Shown: positions 5,910 to 14,319, numbered from the stretch's first letter. The stretch: 25,456 bases of DNA from an uncultured Sutterella sp. (GCA_900544335.1 UQUS01000026.1:1-25456), one strand, 5' to 3'. A program made the numbers and translations. The notes: generated by a model not told the origin, from the sequence alone.

Positions 5910-5936
5910 ACAGGATTTCGACATTGAGCTTTCATT

Positions 5937-6734
5937 ATGAACGCACCCGAAACTCATTCGGTTTTTCCCCTTTCTCGCCTCGGCCTCTTGCGGCTGACGG
6001 GACCGGACGTCCTTGACTTTTTACAAGGGCAAGTGACGCTCGATGTCACAAAGCTCGATGCGTCGCTTACGCCAGCCGGGTACTGCGACCCCAAGGGGCG
6101 GCTTTTGTCGGTCTTTTACCTGACAAAAAGCGATTCGGACATTCTCATCGTGACCCCGCGCGATACGATCGATAGCCTTTGCCGGCGATTGACGCTTTAT
6201 ACTTTGCGTCGCCACGTGCGCATTGCGGTTGACGAAAGTTTCGGCGTTTTCGGAGTAATCGGTACCGCTCACTTTAATGCAGCTTACCCTTGCTACACAC
6301 AAGGGGCCGTGACGCTCGCCCTCACGCCAACGCCGAAAAGTAGCGATGCCGATGAGGATCTCTGGTGGGAGGCCGCCGCTTACGAAGGTCTTCCCTTTGT
6401 GTTTATAAAGACGCAGGGGATCTTTCTCCCGCAATCGATCAATTTAGATTTAATCGGGGGCGTCACCTTCGGCAAAGGCTGCTACGTCGGCCAAGAAATC
6501 GTCTCGCGCATCCATAGCCTCGGGACGCCCTCGCGTCGAGCGGCCGTCTATGAGGGGCCGAGCATGCCGTTCAAAGCCGGGGGCGATTTTTTTGACGAGA
6601 ACCGTAATCCTCGTGCCGTCCTCATTTATCAGGCTGGACGCTACAGCTTTGTCGAATGTGCCGTACGCGACACGCCGCAAACTCTTTACTTAGAAAACGG
6701 GCAACCCATAACTTTGCTTTCCCGTACACATTGA
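5937..6734 (+). CDS. ygfZ: YgfZ/GcvT-like folate-binding protein
   Basis: Tetrahydrofolate-dependent protein that helps build or repair certain Fe-S enzymes, including MiaB in E. coli. The decisive signature is KGCYVGQEIVSR at residues 180-191, which contains the conserved cysteine C182. The N-terminal part (LLRLTGPDVLDFLQGQVTLDV) matches the GcvT-like fold. At 265 aa it is shorter than the roughly 326-aa E. coli protein. A TATAAT -10 lies 27 bp upstream of the ATG. The Shine-Dalgarno is weak. Only 2 bp separate it from map, with glnD after that, so the three form an operon divergent from mltG. Confidence 0.92.
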   Translation: MNAPETHSVFPLSRLGLLRLTGPDVLDFLQGQVTLDVTKLDASLTPAGYCDPKGRLLSVFYLTKSDSDILIVTPRDTIDSLCRRLTLYTLRRHVRIAVDESFGVFGVIGTAHFNAAYPCYTQGAVTLALTPTPKSSDADEDLWWEAAAYEGLPFVFIKTQGIFLPQSINLDLIGGVTFGKGCYVGQEIVSRIHSLGTPSRRAAVYEGPSMPFKAGGDFFDENRNPRAVLIYQAGRYSFVECAVRDTPQTLYLENGQPITLLSRTH

Positions 6735-6736
6735 CT

Positions 6737-7573
6737 ATGACTGGTTCAATCATTATTTATAAAAAAGATGAAATTCAGGCCATCCGCCACGTCGGGTACT
6801 TAGCCTCCAAACTCCTCGATTACATCACGCCCTTTGTCAAAGCCGGCGTGAGCACCAAGCACTTAGATGACTTGATGCTCGAATACACCGTCAAGGTGCT
6901 CGGCGCCCGGTCGGCGTGCCTACACTACAAGCCCGCGGGCATGACACCCTACCCTGCTGCGACGTGTATTTCCGTCAATCACGTGATTTGCCACGGGATT
7001 CCGAGTGAAAAAAAACTCCTTAAAAACGGCGACATCGTCAATATCGATGTGACGCTGGAAAAAGACGGCTTTTACGGGGATAACTCCCGTATGTTTCAAG
7101 TCGGAAAACCCACGATTGCCGGCAACCGCTTAGTCGAAGCCACCTTCGGCTGCATGTGGGCAGGAATCGAAGCCGTGCGTCCGGGGGGCAATTTCAATGA
7201 CATCGGGCAGGCTTGCTACGATTTCGTCACTCCCATGGGCCTTACCATCGTGCGCGAATACGGCGGACACGGCATCGGCCGCGAATTTCACGGCGAACCC
7301 CACGTCAGTCACTTCCCGCTTTCGGCTCCGACGGCCGACTTCGAGCCGGGGATGATTTTTACGGTCGAACCGATGGTCAATGCCGGCAAACGCTTCATTT
7401 CCACCCTCGGAAACGGCTGGACGGTTGTCACAAAAGATCAGAGTCTTTCGGCACAATGGGAGTTACAGGTTCTTGTGACCGACACGGGCTACGACATCCT
7501 GACCGTAAGCGAAGGCTCGCGCACACCGCCTTCGTGGGTCAAGGGTTGGAAAAAACCGACATCGTTTTCCTAA
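6737..7573 (+). CDS. map: Methionine aminopeptidase type I
   Basis: Removes the initiator methionine from nascent proteins. The 278-aa product has every active-site residue, each at a constant +7 offset from E. coli: H86, D104, D115, H178, E211 and E242. The motifs are NIDVT, YGDNSRMF, GGHGIGREFH, FTVEPMV and QWELQVLV. The ATG at 6737 is chosen because MTGSIIIYKKDEIQAIRHVG matches the family N-terminus; an upstream start at 6656 would overlap ygfZ by almost 80 bp. No Shine-Dalgarno precedes it and the gap to the ygfZ stop is 2 bp, so translation is probably coupled. The C-terminal tail PPSWVKGWKKPTSFS is a little longer than in E. coli. Confidence 0.96.
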   Translation: MTGSIIIYKKDEIQAIRHVGYLASKLLDYITPFVKAGVSTKHLDDLMLEYTVKVLGARSACLHYKPAGMTPYPAATCISVNHVICHGIPSEKKLLKNGDIVNIDVTLEKDGFYGDNSRMFQVGKPTIAGNRLVEATFGCMWAGIEAVRPGGNFNDIGQACYDFVTPMGLTIVREYGGHGIGREFHGEPHVSHFPLSAPTADFEPGMIFTVEPMVNAGKRFISTLGNGWTVVTKDQSLSAQWELQVLVTDTGYDILTVSEGSRTPPSWVKGWKKPTSFS

Positions 7574-7585
7574 TTTGAGGACTAT

Positions 7586-10144
7586 GTGACTGACCAAGCG
7601 CTCCGATATCAAAAAGAAAAAGAAGCCCTGAAGCAGGCGTTCGAAGAAAAAGGCGATGTGGCACGGTATTTAACCTGCCACACGCGGCTTCTTGAAAGCC
7701 TCATCGGCAAGCGCGCCAAGTCGCTTCACTTACCTGAGGATGCGGCCCTCTTGGCTGCAGGGGGCTTCGGGCGTGCCGAAGTTTTCCCCTTCTCCGATAT
7801 CGACCTACTTGTTCTCATACCCGAGCACTATCCGGAGCAGTCCGCCGAATGCGTGAGCACTTTTTTAACCTCCCTCTGGGACTTAGGGCTTTCAGTCGGC
7901 GCCTCGGTGCGAACCGCCCGCGAAACCCTAGTCGACTGCACGCAAGACATCGCCCTTTCGACCAACTTTCTCGAAGCGCGCTTTTTATACGGCAACAAGG
8001 AGCTCTTTGAAGCCACACGCGCCGAGTACCTCAAAGCCTTGAACCCCGTGACTTTCTTTCGGGAAAAAGAGCTTGAGATGCACCAAAGGCGTCGCAAACA
8101 CGACGATACACCCTACGAGCTTGAGCCCGATATTAAAGATAGTCCGGGGGCCCTGCGCGACATTCAAGTCCTTTTGTGGTGCGCCAAAGCCGCCGGCCTT
8201 GCTCAAGATGCCGATGACCTTGTAACGTGCGGAATCCTCAATCGCGAAGAATGGGGGGAATTAACTGCTGCCCGCGCGTTTTTATCCGAATTAAGACTTA
8301 GACTCCACCTATTAAGTGATCGCGCCGAAAATCGCCTGCTTTTCGAAAAGCAAATTCCGCTTGCGCTCTCCCTCGGGATTAAGGCTACGTCGGGCCTGGA
8401 TGCGGCCGAGCTTTTAATGCAGCGCTACTACAGAAACGCTCATAACGTCGAGCTTTTAAACGCCATTGCAATGCGCTCGCTCGAAGAGCGTCTTTTAAAG
8501 ACCGATACGAGCGCGGCAAGCCCTGTGCCCGTGGCGCCCGGCCTTGTTGCGCGCGGCCAAACGCTTGACATCGAAGATGCGAACCGAATCGGCAAAGACC
8601 CGGCATTCCTCCTTACGCTATTTTTTGAGTTTTCCCGGCGTCAGGAACTTAAAGACTTTTCCACGCGCCTGATGCGCGCTCTTTATCGTGAGGCTCGCAA
8701 ACGAAGCACCCATTCTTTTGAAACGCCCGAGTGCAAAGAAGTCTTTCGCCGCATCTTGCAATCGCGCTACGGCTGCACACGGTGTTTACAGCTCATGAAC
8801 CAGTGGGGCGTGCTCGGTCGCCTGATTCCCGCGTTCGGACGCGTGGTCGGCCAGATGCAGCATGACCTTTTTCATGCCTACACGGTCGATCAGCACACGA
8901 TGCGGGTGATTAAATACCTGCGTCGCTTTACGCATTCTTCCTACGCCCATGAATTTCCGCATTGCTCAGAGGTGATGGCGCAAGTGGAAAGCACCGAAGA
9001 ACTGATCCTGGCTGCGATTTTTCATGATGTCGGTAAGGGCCTCGGAGGTCACCACGCCGCTCTCGGCGAGAAGATGGCCGGGGACTTTTGTGTCTCCTTA
9101 GGCTTGTCCCCCGCTTCGATTGCCTTTGTCCGCTTTCTCGTGCGTGAGCACCTGACAATGAGTGCCACGGCCCAGAAAAAAGATACGAGTGACCCTGCGA
9201 TCATTGCCGAGTTCGCTTCCCTTGTCGGCGACAAAGCGCACCTTGATGCCTTGTATCTTTTGACCGTTGCGGACATTCGGGCGACCAACCCCAAAGTGTG
9301 GAACACCTGGAAAGCCGAGCTTCTCGAGGACCTATATAACAAAACACGCGCCGTCCTTTCCGGTCAACCCCTTCGAACCGACCGCGAGTCGCTCCTTGCA
9401 GAAAAAGAAAAAGCCGTAACAATCGCTTTGAAGAAAAGACATCTTACGGACAGCGAGATTCAGGACTACCTCTCTAAGCTCGATTTGACGTACTTTATGC
9501 GCCATACAGCGGAAGATATCCTCTGGCACGCCGCGATTCTGACGCAAAAAAATAAAGCCCCGGAGCCGATTATCGAAATGAAAGAAGGAGCGACCGGGCT
9601 ATTTAAAGTCTTTTTGAGTCTTAAGGATAAGCCCGGGCTCTTAGCACGCGTCTTTCGCACCTTCGAGCGCAACGGACTTTCAGTTCTTGAGGCGCGCATT
9701 CACACCACACGTTCGGGAAACGTCATCGATACTTTCTCGGTACAAGATAAACGCAGTCGCCCGGATTTCACGGAATTTAAGAGCCTTCTGACCGAACACC
9801 TGCGAGAAAGTCTCGAAAACAATCAGGAACTTAAGCCCCTTAAAGCCGCCCGCCTTTCGCGTCGCTCCCGGAGCTTTCCGATTAAACCTGTGATTGACAT
9901 CGAACCCGATGATGCCGGCAAGGGCGCCCTGTTACAGATGACCTGCACCGATCGCATCGGACTTTTATATACGCTCGCTCGTGTGCTCGCCTCGTACGGC
10001 GTAAACCTTGTAAGCGCCAAAATCACCACGCTCGATGAGCGCGTAGAAGATGTCTTTTTAATCGAAGGCGAAGCACTCAAAAACCCCGAAACCGTCCTAT
10101 TTATCGAAACCGAGCTCTTGCGGGCCATTGAAAACGATTCGTAA
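7586..10144 (+). CDS. glnD: Bifunctional uridylyltransferase/uridylyl-removing enzyme GlnD
   Basis: Senses glutamine and adds or removes UMP on PII proteins (GlnB/GlnK), steering glutamine synthetase activity and nitrogen-regulated transcription. The 852-aa protein has a nucleotidyltransferase motif, GGFGR (59-63) with SDID (70-73). The uridylyl-removing HD domain has the FHDVGKG motif at H480-D481. Two C-terminal ACT domains lie at about 670-745 and 781-850; these bind glutamine. The start is GTG at 7586: GAGG lies 5 nt upstream, and the overlapping ATG runs straight into TGA. It follows map by 12 bp, the standard betaproteobacterial map-glnD pairing. Confidence 0.96.
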   Translation: MTDQALRYQKEKEALKQAFEEKGDVARYLTCHTRLLESLIGKRAKSLHLPEDAALLAAGGFGRAEVFPFSDIDLLVLIPEHYPEQSAECVSTFLTSLWDLGLSVGASVRTARETLVDCTQDIALSTNFLEARFLYGNKELFEATRAEYLKALNPVTFFREKELEMHQRRRKHDDTPYELEPDIKDSPGALRDIQVLLWCAKAAGLAQDADDLVTCGILNREEWGELTAARAFLSELRLRLHLLSDRAENRLLFEKQIPLALSLGIKATSGLDAAELLMQRYYRNAHNVELLNAIAMRSLEERLLKTDTSAASPVPVAPGLVARGQTLDIEDANRIGKDPAFLLTLFFEFSRRQELKDFSTRLMRALYREARKRSTHSFETPECKEVFRRILQSRYGCTRCLQLMNQWGVLGRLIPAFGRVVGQMQHDLFHAYTVDQHTMRVIKYLRRFTHSSYAHEFPHCSEVMAQVESTEELILAAIFHDVGKGLGGHHAALGEKMAGDFCVSLGLSPASIAFVRFLVREHLTMSATAQKKDTSDPAIIAEFASLVGDKAHLDALYLLTVADIRATNPKVWNTWKAELLEDLYNKTRAVLSGQPLRTDRESLLAEKEKAVTIALKKRHLTDSEIQDYLSKLDLTYFMRHTAEDILWHAAILTQKNKAPEPIIEMKEGATGLFKVFLSLKDKPGLLARVFRTFERNGLSVLEARIHTTRSGNVIDTFSVQDKRSRPDFTEFKSLLTEHLRESLENNQELKPLKAARLSRRSRSFPIKPVIDIEPDDAGKGALLQMTCTDRIGLLYTLARVLASYGVNLVSAKITTLDERVEDVFLIEGEALKNPETVLFIETELLRAIENDS

Positions 10145-10182
10145 AATGCGCCCTCACGGTTAAATGCGCCTTGCAAACGACT

Positions 10183-10809
10183 ATGGGAAATATCGCCCTC
10201 TTTTTCGTCTTTATGGTAGTGACGGTGTTAATTCCGGGACCGGCGGCCTTGTTTACCGTCACCTGTGCTGAACAACTCGGAAGGTCGCACTTTTTTCTAG
10301 CCCCGACAGCCGTGAGTATCGGCTCGTTTTTCTTGGCCCTTGCCACATCCTGCGGCCTTGCGCTTGTCATTGCCGCCTCCCCGACGCTTTATGTTCTTGT
10401 GCAGGCGCTCGGTGCCGTCATCCTCGCTTTCCTCGGATACCGCAATTGGGTAAGTCCCGCCGTCTCTTTCGCCGCCGATTCGGCTGACAATCCCGCCTCG
10501 AAAGCAAACCTTAGGCAAACGTTTGTAAGCGGCGTTCTCTTGAGCCTAACGAATCCCGTGCTCCTTGCCGGGCTCGTTGCGACCTTCCCGCAATGCATCG
10601 ACCCGAGCGCGCCTTACTTAACGCAAGGGGCCGTTCTCGTGACGCTTTGCACAATGGTGTACTTTGCGGGGCAAGTGTTTTACGGGTTTTTAGCATTAGT
10701 CGCTCGAGGGTATCTCTTGGGGCACGATCTTTGGGGGCTTTTAAAGAAGGCAAGTGCCGTCCTATTTTGGCTCTTTGTGCTCGGCATCTTCGTGCGCCTT
10801 TTCTCGTAA
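10183..10809 (+). CDS. LysE/RhtB family amino-acid exporter (copy 1)
   Basis: Predicted inner-membrane efflux carrier for an amino acid or derivative; the substrate cannot be read from sequence. The N-terminus carries the family motif IPGPAALFT. About six hydrophobic segments are visible, including GSFFLALATSCGLALVIAAS, TLYVLVQALGAVILAFLGY and VLFWLFVLGIFVRLF. The ATG at 10183 gives 208 aa and aligns with the N-terminus of the next gene; a TTG at 10171 would add only four residues. No Shine-Dalgarno is visible. The 9-mer AAATGCGCC occurs twice in the 38-bp gap after glnD (10143 and 10162). It is paralogous to the following gene, probably by tandem duplication. Confidence 0.88.
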   Translation: MGNIALFFVFMVVTVLIPGPAALFTVTCAEQLGRSHFFLAPTAVSIGSFFLALATSCGLALVIAASPTLYVLVQALGAVILAFLGYRNWVSPAVSFAADSADNPASKANLRQTFVSGVLLSLTNPVLLAGLVATFPQCIDPSAPYLTQGAVLVTLCTMVYFAGQVFYGFLALVARGYLLGHDLWGLLKKASAVLFWLFVLGIFVRLFS

Positions 10810-10875
10810 AAACCGGAAAACCTTTTTGTTTCAAACGGTGTTACGATACCGTGCCCTTCATTTTCGTTTTCCCCT

Positions 10876-11511
10876 ATGAACGAACTTTTTCTTTTCTTTT
10901 TGCTCATTGTCGTCACGGTTCTCACGCCGGGACCGGGGGTTTTGTACACGATTTCCTGCGGCTTTCGGTACGGTAAGCGCCACCTTCTTCTTTCGCCTGC
11001 GGCAATTTCGCTCGGCGTTTTCATTACCAATGTGTTAACGGCCGCCGGACTCGGGGTTATCGTGGCAGCCTCGCCGCGCCTTTATCTGGCGATTCAAATT
11101 GCCGGGGCTCTCGTGCTGATTTATTTGGGGTATCGGAACTGGACAGCCAAGGTTGTTGATTTATCCGATGCGCACACTTCGGAGAATGCGGCCAAAGAAG
11201 AAAACGTGGCCGGCGCCTTTACGTTCGGTGTTTTATTAAGCGTCACCAATCCGGTGCTCATCGTGAGTTTGGTCGCTCTTTTCCCGCAATTTATTCACCC
11301 CGATGAAAACTACGTTCACAAGGCGGCTCTTTTAATTGCCATCTACACGGGGGTGTGTTTTGCAGGGCATACCATCTATAGTTCGCTCACGGTTCTTGCA
11401 AGCCACTACCTTAAAGGAGAGCGCGTCTCACGCTTTTTAAATCGCGGAAGCGCCCTTCTTTTCTGGCTCATTAGTCTCGGGATTCTCGGGCGGATTATCG
11501 ATACCCTGTAA
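10876..11511 (+). CDS. LysE/RhtB family amino-acid exporter (copy 2)
   Basis: Second predicted amino-acid exporter of 211 aa. It shares TPGPGVLYT, LIYLGYRNW, FGVLLSVTNPVL and ALLFWLISLGILGRII with the copy 64 bp upstream, so the two clearly arose from a common ancestor. The rest has diverged widely, which suggests different substrates or an old duplication. It could have its own promoter: TACGAT at 10842-10847 resembles a -10 box, with no clear -35. The bases before the ATG are pyrimidine-rich (TTTTCCCCT), with no Shine-Dalgarno. It is convergent with the acid phosphatase gene. Confidence 0.88.
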   Translation: MNELFLFFLLIVVTVLTPGPGVLYTISCGFRYGKRHLLLSPAAISLGVFITNVLTAAGLGVIVAASPRLYLAIQIAGALVLIYLGYRNWTAKVVDLSDAHTSENAAKEENVAGAFTFGVLLSVTNPVLIVSLVALFPQFIHPDENYVHKAALLIAIYTGVCFAGHTIYSSLTVLASHYLKGERVSRFLNRGSALLFWLISLGILGRIIDTL

Positions 11512-11542
11512 GTCGGGGGCAATCGGATTCCCGCCCCCGACT
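11511..11542. terminator. Hairpin between convergent exporter and phosphatase genes
   Basis: AGTCGGGGGC (11511-11520) pairs perfectly over 10 bp with GCCCCCGACT (11533-11542) around 12 nt. The stem starts at the last base of the exporter stop codon. Neither side has a proper U-run, so it is a strong barrier hairpin or mRNA-stabilising structure rather than a textbook terminator. Confidence 0.5.
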
Positions 11543-11556
11543 CGGGCTTAAAAAAA

Positions 11557-12333
11557 CTACTTCTTGTTGTGGAACGTAACCTTGCCGGCTTTCTTTAAGG
11601 CGGCAAATTCAGCCTTCACTTCATTTAAATCCTTCATAAACACGGGATTAGCGTGAAGGAGTGCGACATTGGCCGCACCGATCAGGCGCGCATTTTCCAC
11701 GTCCGAAGCCCAGTGGTATCCGCAGATCACGCGCGAGCGTCCCATATCAAGACCGCGTTCCAAAATCGCGTCCTTATTGTCCGGATTGATTTCCGCCAAA
11801 ATCAGCGCCACAGCCCAGCCGCGTGCTGAGTGTCCCGAGGGATACCCGCCGTCTTTAGAGAGCCTTGCCTCATCGTCCTTGTAGCAGGTCGGCTGCCCGT
11901 AGTAAACAAACGGACGAATGCGGTTGTACTTTTTCTTAGCGCCGCGCGGAGCCAAGGAACCGGTTTCACTGCGTAGGTGCTTAATGAATTTATAAAGTTT
12001 CGGCGTGTCTTTTTCCGTAATTTTCACGCCGAAGGCATCTTGGAAGGCGATATGCACTTTCGAGCCTGCGGCATCGATGATGGCCTGACGTCCGCGCTCG
12101 GCCGTACGCATCTTAAGACCCTCCTCGTAGGCAATGCGGTCGGCATCGTTAACCGGATCTCCGGCTTTCACGGGCATCGGAGGCGGCGGAATGAGCGCCA
12201 CGCTGTCAACTGTTTCATCTAAGGTCGAATAGTATTTTTTCGGGTCCGAGAGGGCGTCACTTCCGGTAATCGGAGCGGCAAGGACTGTTCCGGCAAAGCA
12301 AAGAGCGGCGGCCAATAGCGTGAGTTTTTTCAT
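11557..12333 (-). CDS. Secreted class A acid phosphatase (PAP2 fold, PhoN/PhoC-like)
   Basis: Predicted periplasmic nonspecific acid phosphatase that frees inorganic phosphate from organic esters. A Sec signal peptide (MKKLTLLAAALCFAGTVLA) probably ends near residue 19-20. The phosphatase signature is complete: K133-x6-R140-P141, then PSGH at 165-168 and SR at 200-201. H207 and D211 (CGYHWASD) complete it. Length (258 aa) and the GGYPSGHSARG block fit class A. An excellent AAGGAGGA lies 5 nt before the ATG. It is transcribed alone, convergent with the exporters and downstream of yceD on the same strand. Phosphate control is plausible, but no Pho box was identified. Confidence 0.92.
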   Translation of the reverse strand: MKKLTLLAAALCFAGTVLAAPITGSDALSDPKKYYSTLDETVDSVALIPPPPMPVKAGDPVNDADRIAYEEGLKMRTAERGRQAIIDAAGSKVHIAFQDAFGVKITEKDTPKLYKFIKHLRSETGSLAPRGAKKKYNRIRPFVYYGQPTCYKDDEARLSKDGGYPSGHSARGWAVALILAEINPDNKDAILERGLDMGRSRVICGYHWASDVENARLIGAANVALLHANPVFMKDLNEVKAEFAALKKAGKVTFHNKK

Positions 12334-12438
12334 CGTTTCCTCCTTTTTAAATGGGTACGACCGATATATACGGCCAGTCGATTCTACGCCTGAAAGAAGG
12401 AAGCGAAGCCCTGAGCGAGGGTAATCCCTAGGAGGCTT
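12334..12438 (-). promoter_or_regulatory. yceD-phosphatase spacer, where rpmF is normally found
   Basis: This 105-bp gap is too short for ribosomal protein L32 (rpmF), the usual gene after yceD, and no frame here resembles it. It holds the phosphatase ribosome binding site and a TATATA (minus strand) that could be a -10 box with a poor -35. No clear terminator for yceD is visible; only a weak 4-bp AGGG/CCCT stem is present. Confidence 0.35.
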
Positions 12439-12960
12439 TTACGAGGCACTGTTTTTTTGACGAATCAGGTCAGAAAGCGCTGAAAATGGCTTATTTTTCC
12501 CCGAACTGCCGCCTGTCTCTTCGTGTGATGTGTTTTTGGTCGGCGCCCGGCAGACTTCGTGCCGCGGAAACGCCGGCAAACTTAAAAGTAGCTCTTCTTC
12601 CACAAGATGCGCCAGATCAAAATGCGTCGATCCGACAATGACATCAAACTCGCCGTCCTCTTCAATGGGAAGGCTGTCAGCCTCGTCTTCCGTTTGTGTC
12701 AAAAGAAACGGAACGGTTTTTTCAATCCGTAAGCGGCAGGGTTCGGCGCAATACACACATGAGGTCGTCAGGGTCGCATCGACGGTCAACTCCACGGCAG
12801 GAAGCCCTCTTTTTCCTTCTCGAGGTGTGAGGACAAATCCCACGTCCGCCGATTTGGCTTCGCCCGTGAGCGTCTCATTAAGGCGCGGCATCTCCGTTAA
12901 GGAAAGCGAACCGGAAAGAGTCTTTTTCGAGCGCGCGAAGTCAAAAATATTAAGAATCAT
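12439..12960 (-). CDS. yceD: YceD/DUF177 family protein (23S rRNA accumulation)
   Basis: Family linked to 23S rRNA accumulation, usually encoded just before rpmF. Recognised by the cysteine pair SCVYCAEPC (C68, C71), the acidic block HLVEEELLLSLPAFPRHEVC (118-137), and a C-terminal PFSALSDLIRQ that corresponds to the usual PFAVLxxL end. The 173-aa length is typical. The ATG at 12960 is preceded by GGGGG a few bases upstream. It is divergent from maf, whereas in many betaproteobacteria maf and yceD lie in the same stretch leading into rpmF-plsX-fabH. Those following genes are absent here. Confidence 0.87.
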   Translation of the reverse strand: MILNIFDFARSKKTLSGSLSLTEMPRLNETLTGEAKSADVGFVLTPREGKRGLPAVELTVDATLTTSCVYCAEPCRLRIEKTVPFLLTQTEDEADSLPIEEDGEFDVIVGSTHFDLAHLVEEELLLSLPAFPRHEVCRAPTKNTSHEETGGSSGKNKPFSALSDLIRQKNSAS

Positions 12961-12979
12961 GGAACCCCCTTAAAACCTT

Positions 12980-12985
12980 TACAAT
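12980..12985 (+). promoter_or_regulatory. maf -10 element close to the start codon
   Basis: TACAAT at 12980-12985 would start transcription near 12991-12993, only 2-4 nt before the maf ATG at 12995. No Shine-Dalgarno exists between them, so the main transcript could be nearly leaderless. No good -35 is present. Confidence 0.4.
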
Positions 12986-12994
12986 GCGCCTATT

Positions 12995-13588
12995 ATGTCA
13001 AATCCACCGCTTATTTTGGCAAGTTCCTCCGTGTATCGAAAGGAGCTCCTGACTCGCCTCGGACTTCCCTTTGAAGCGCTTTCGCCCGAAATTGACGAAA
13101 CGCCGCTTTCCGGGGAGTCGCCCTACGACCTTTCGGTGCGCCTTGCGCGAAAAAAAGCCCGTGCGGTTCGCGCTCTGCGCCCCGATGCCGTCATCATTGC
13201 CTCCGACCAAGTTTGTGAACTCAATGGGAAACCCCTCGGCAAACCAGGCACCTTTGATCGGGCCCGTGAGCAACTTCGCGCCATGGCCGGACGCGAGGCT
13301 GTCTTTCACACAGCGCTTTGCGTCATCGATGCTCAAGGAACCGTCCGCGAATGCGTAAGCGATACCGTCGTTACGATGCGAGAGCTTACCGATGAAGCCA
13401 TTGACGATTACCTTATGCGAGAAAAGCCCTTTTCCTGTGCCGGAAGTGCCAAAATCGAGCGCCTCGGGATTGCGCTCATGAAATCCGTGAAAAGCGATGA
13501 TCCGACGTCGCTGATCGGGCTGCCGCTCATGCGTCTTACGAGTTTTCTCATCGCATCGGGCTTGCCGCCCGTTCGGGGTCTTGTATGA
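12995..13588 (+). CDS. maf: Maf-type nucleotide pyrophosphatase (YceF-like)
   Basis: Hydrolyses non-canonical nucleoside triphosphates. The YceF branch prefers 7-methyl-GTP, and the sequence resembles that branch: LILASSSVYRKELLTRLG, the PEIDET block, IIASDQVC (catalytic D71) and LGKPG. SCAGSAKIERLGIALMKSV and LIGLPLMRL follow. The 197-aa length is normal. The start is fixed by the family N-terminus PPLILASSS. The stop overlaps the next start as ATGA, coupling it to the methylase gene. Transcription may begin almost at the ATG. Confidence 0.94.
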   Translation: MSNPPLILASSSVYRKELLTRLGLPFEALSPEIDETPLSGESPYDLSVRLARKKARAVRALRPDAVIIASDQVCELNGKPLGKPGTFDRAREQLRAMAGREAVFHTALCVIDAQGTVRECVSDTVVTMRELTDEAIDDYLMREKPFSCAGSAKIERLGIALMKSVKSDDPTSLIGLPLMRLTSFLIASGLPPVRGLV

Positions 13589-14313
13589 CGGGGACCCTTT
13601 ATTTACTCCCCAATCGCATTGCCGAAACAGCAATTAGCGATGTTCTCCCCGAGAAAACCGTCCGCATCGCCCGTCAAACCGACTACTTTTTGGCAGAAAA
13701 CGCCAAATCGGCACGTGCCTTCCTAAAGGCGTTGGGGCACCCGAAGCCCATAGCCGACCTTACCATTTGTGAAATCGGTCATAAGCCCGATTCAGCCTGT
13801 TTTCACGAATGGCTTGAACCGGTCCAACAAGGGAAAGATGCCTGTATCGTCAGTGAATCGGGGTGCCCGGGGGTCGCTGACCCGGGGGCGGCCTTAGTTT
13901 CCCTAGCGCACACGCTTAAAATACCCGTCGTCCCGCTAGTCGGTCCCTGCTCGATTCTCTTAACGCTGATGGGAAGCGGCCTTACGGGTCAGCGATTTCG
14001 CTTCTGGGGGTATCTGCCGATTGAAAGCGATTTGCGCGACAAAGCGATTCGCCACCTTGAAAACGAAAGCCGCGCCGGGGAAACCGAACTTTTTATCGAA
14101 ACCCCTTACCGCAACAACACAATGCTCGAGGCCCTGGTAAGGACTCTTAATCCGGGAACGCTTTTGACCGTCGGAACCGACATCACGGGACAAACCGAAT
14201 CGCTTCGCACGATGAAGGCGGCTAATTGGAAGGAACACCTCGGGACACTTGCGAAAGTGCCGACCGTCTTTGCCCTGATGGCTCCGTCTCGCGGAAAAGT
14301 CAAGCTCACGTAA
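13585..14313 (+). CDS. RsmI-like SAM-dependent methyltransferase (tetrapyrrole methylase fold)
   Basis: Member of the PF00590 methylase superfamily, related to RsmI, which 2'-O-methylates C1402 of 16S rRNA. It opens with GTLYLLPNRIAETA, has the SAM-binding block SESGCPGVADPG near residues 91-102, and continues with VPLVGPCSILLTLMGSGL and ELFIETPYRNNTML. At 242 aa it is shorter than true RsmI (about 286 aa) and lacks its usual C-terminal region. It fits the distinct short subgroup often placed next to maf in betaproteobacteria, so its rRNA target is not assured. It overlaps maf by 4 bp and is convergent with the HAD phosphatase gene 6 bp away. Confidence 0.85.
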   Translation: MTGTLYLLPNRIAETAISDVLPEKTVRIARQTDYFLAENAKSARAFLKALGHPKPIADLTICEIGHKPDSACFHEWLEPVQQGKDACIVSESGCPGVADPGAALVSLAHTLKIPVVPLVGPCSILLTLMGSGLTGQRFRFWGYLPIESDLRDKAIRHLENESRAGETELFIETPYRNNTMLEALVRTLNPGTLLTVGTDITGQTESLRTMKAANWKEHLGTLAKVPTVFALMAPSRGKVKLT

Positions 14314-14319
14314 CCCGCT

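Noticed and set aside
6656..6736. Upstream start for map adding 27 residues
   Set aside because: It would overlap ygfZ by about 80 bp, and the added residues do not match the family N-terminus; all active-site offsets fit the start at 6737.
11511..11542. Classic terminator for exporter copy 2
   Set aside because: The 10-bp stem is strong, but neither strand has a U-run after it, so it is listed only as a hairpin barrier with moderate confidence.
12998..13633. 211-codon minus-strand frame opposite maf
   Set aside because: It is the antisense shadow of maf, which has a full family match and proper context.
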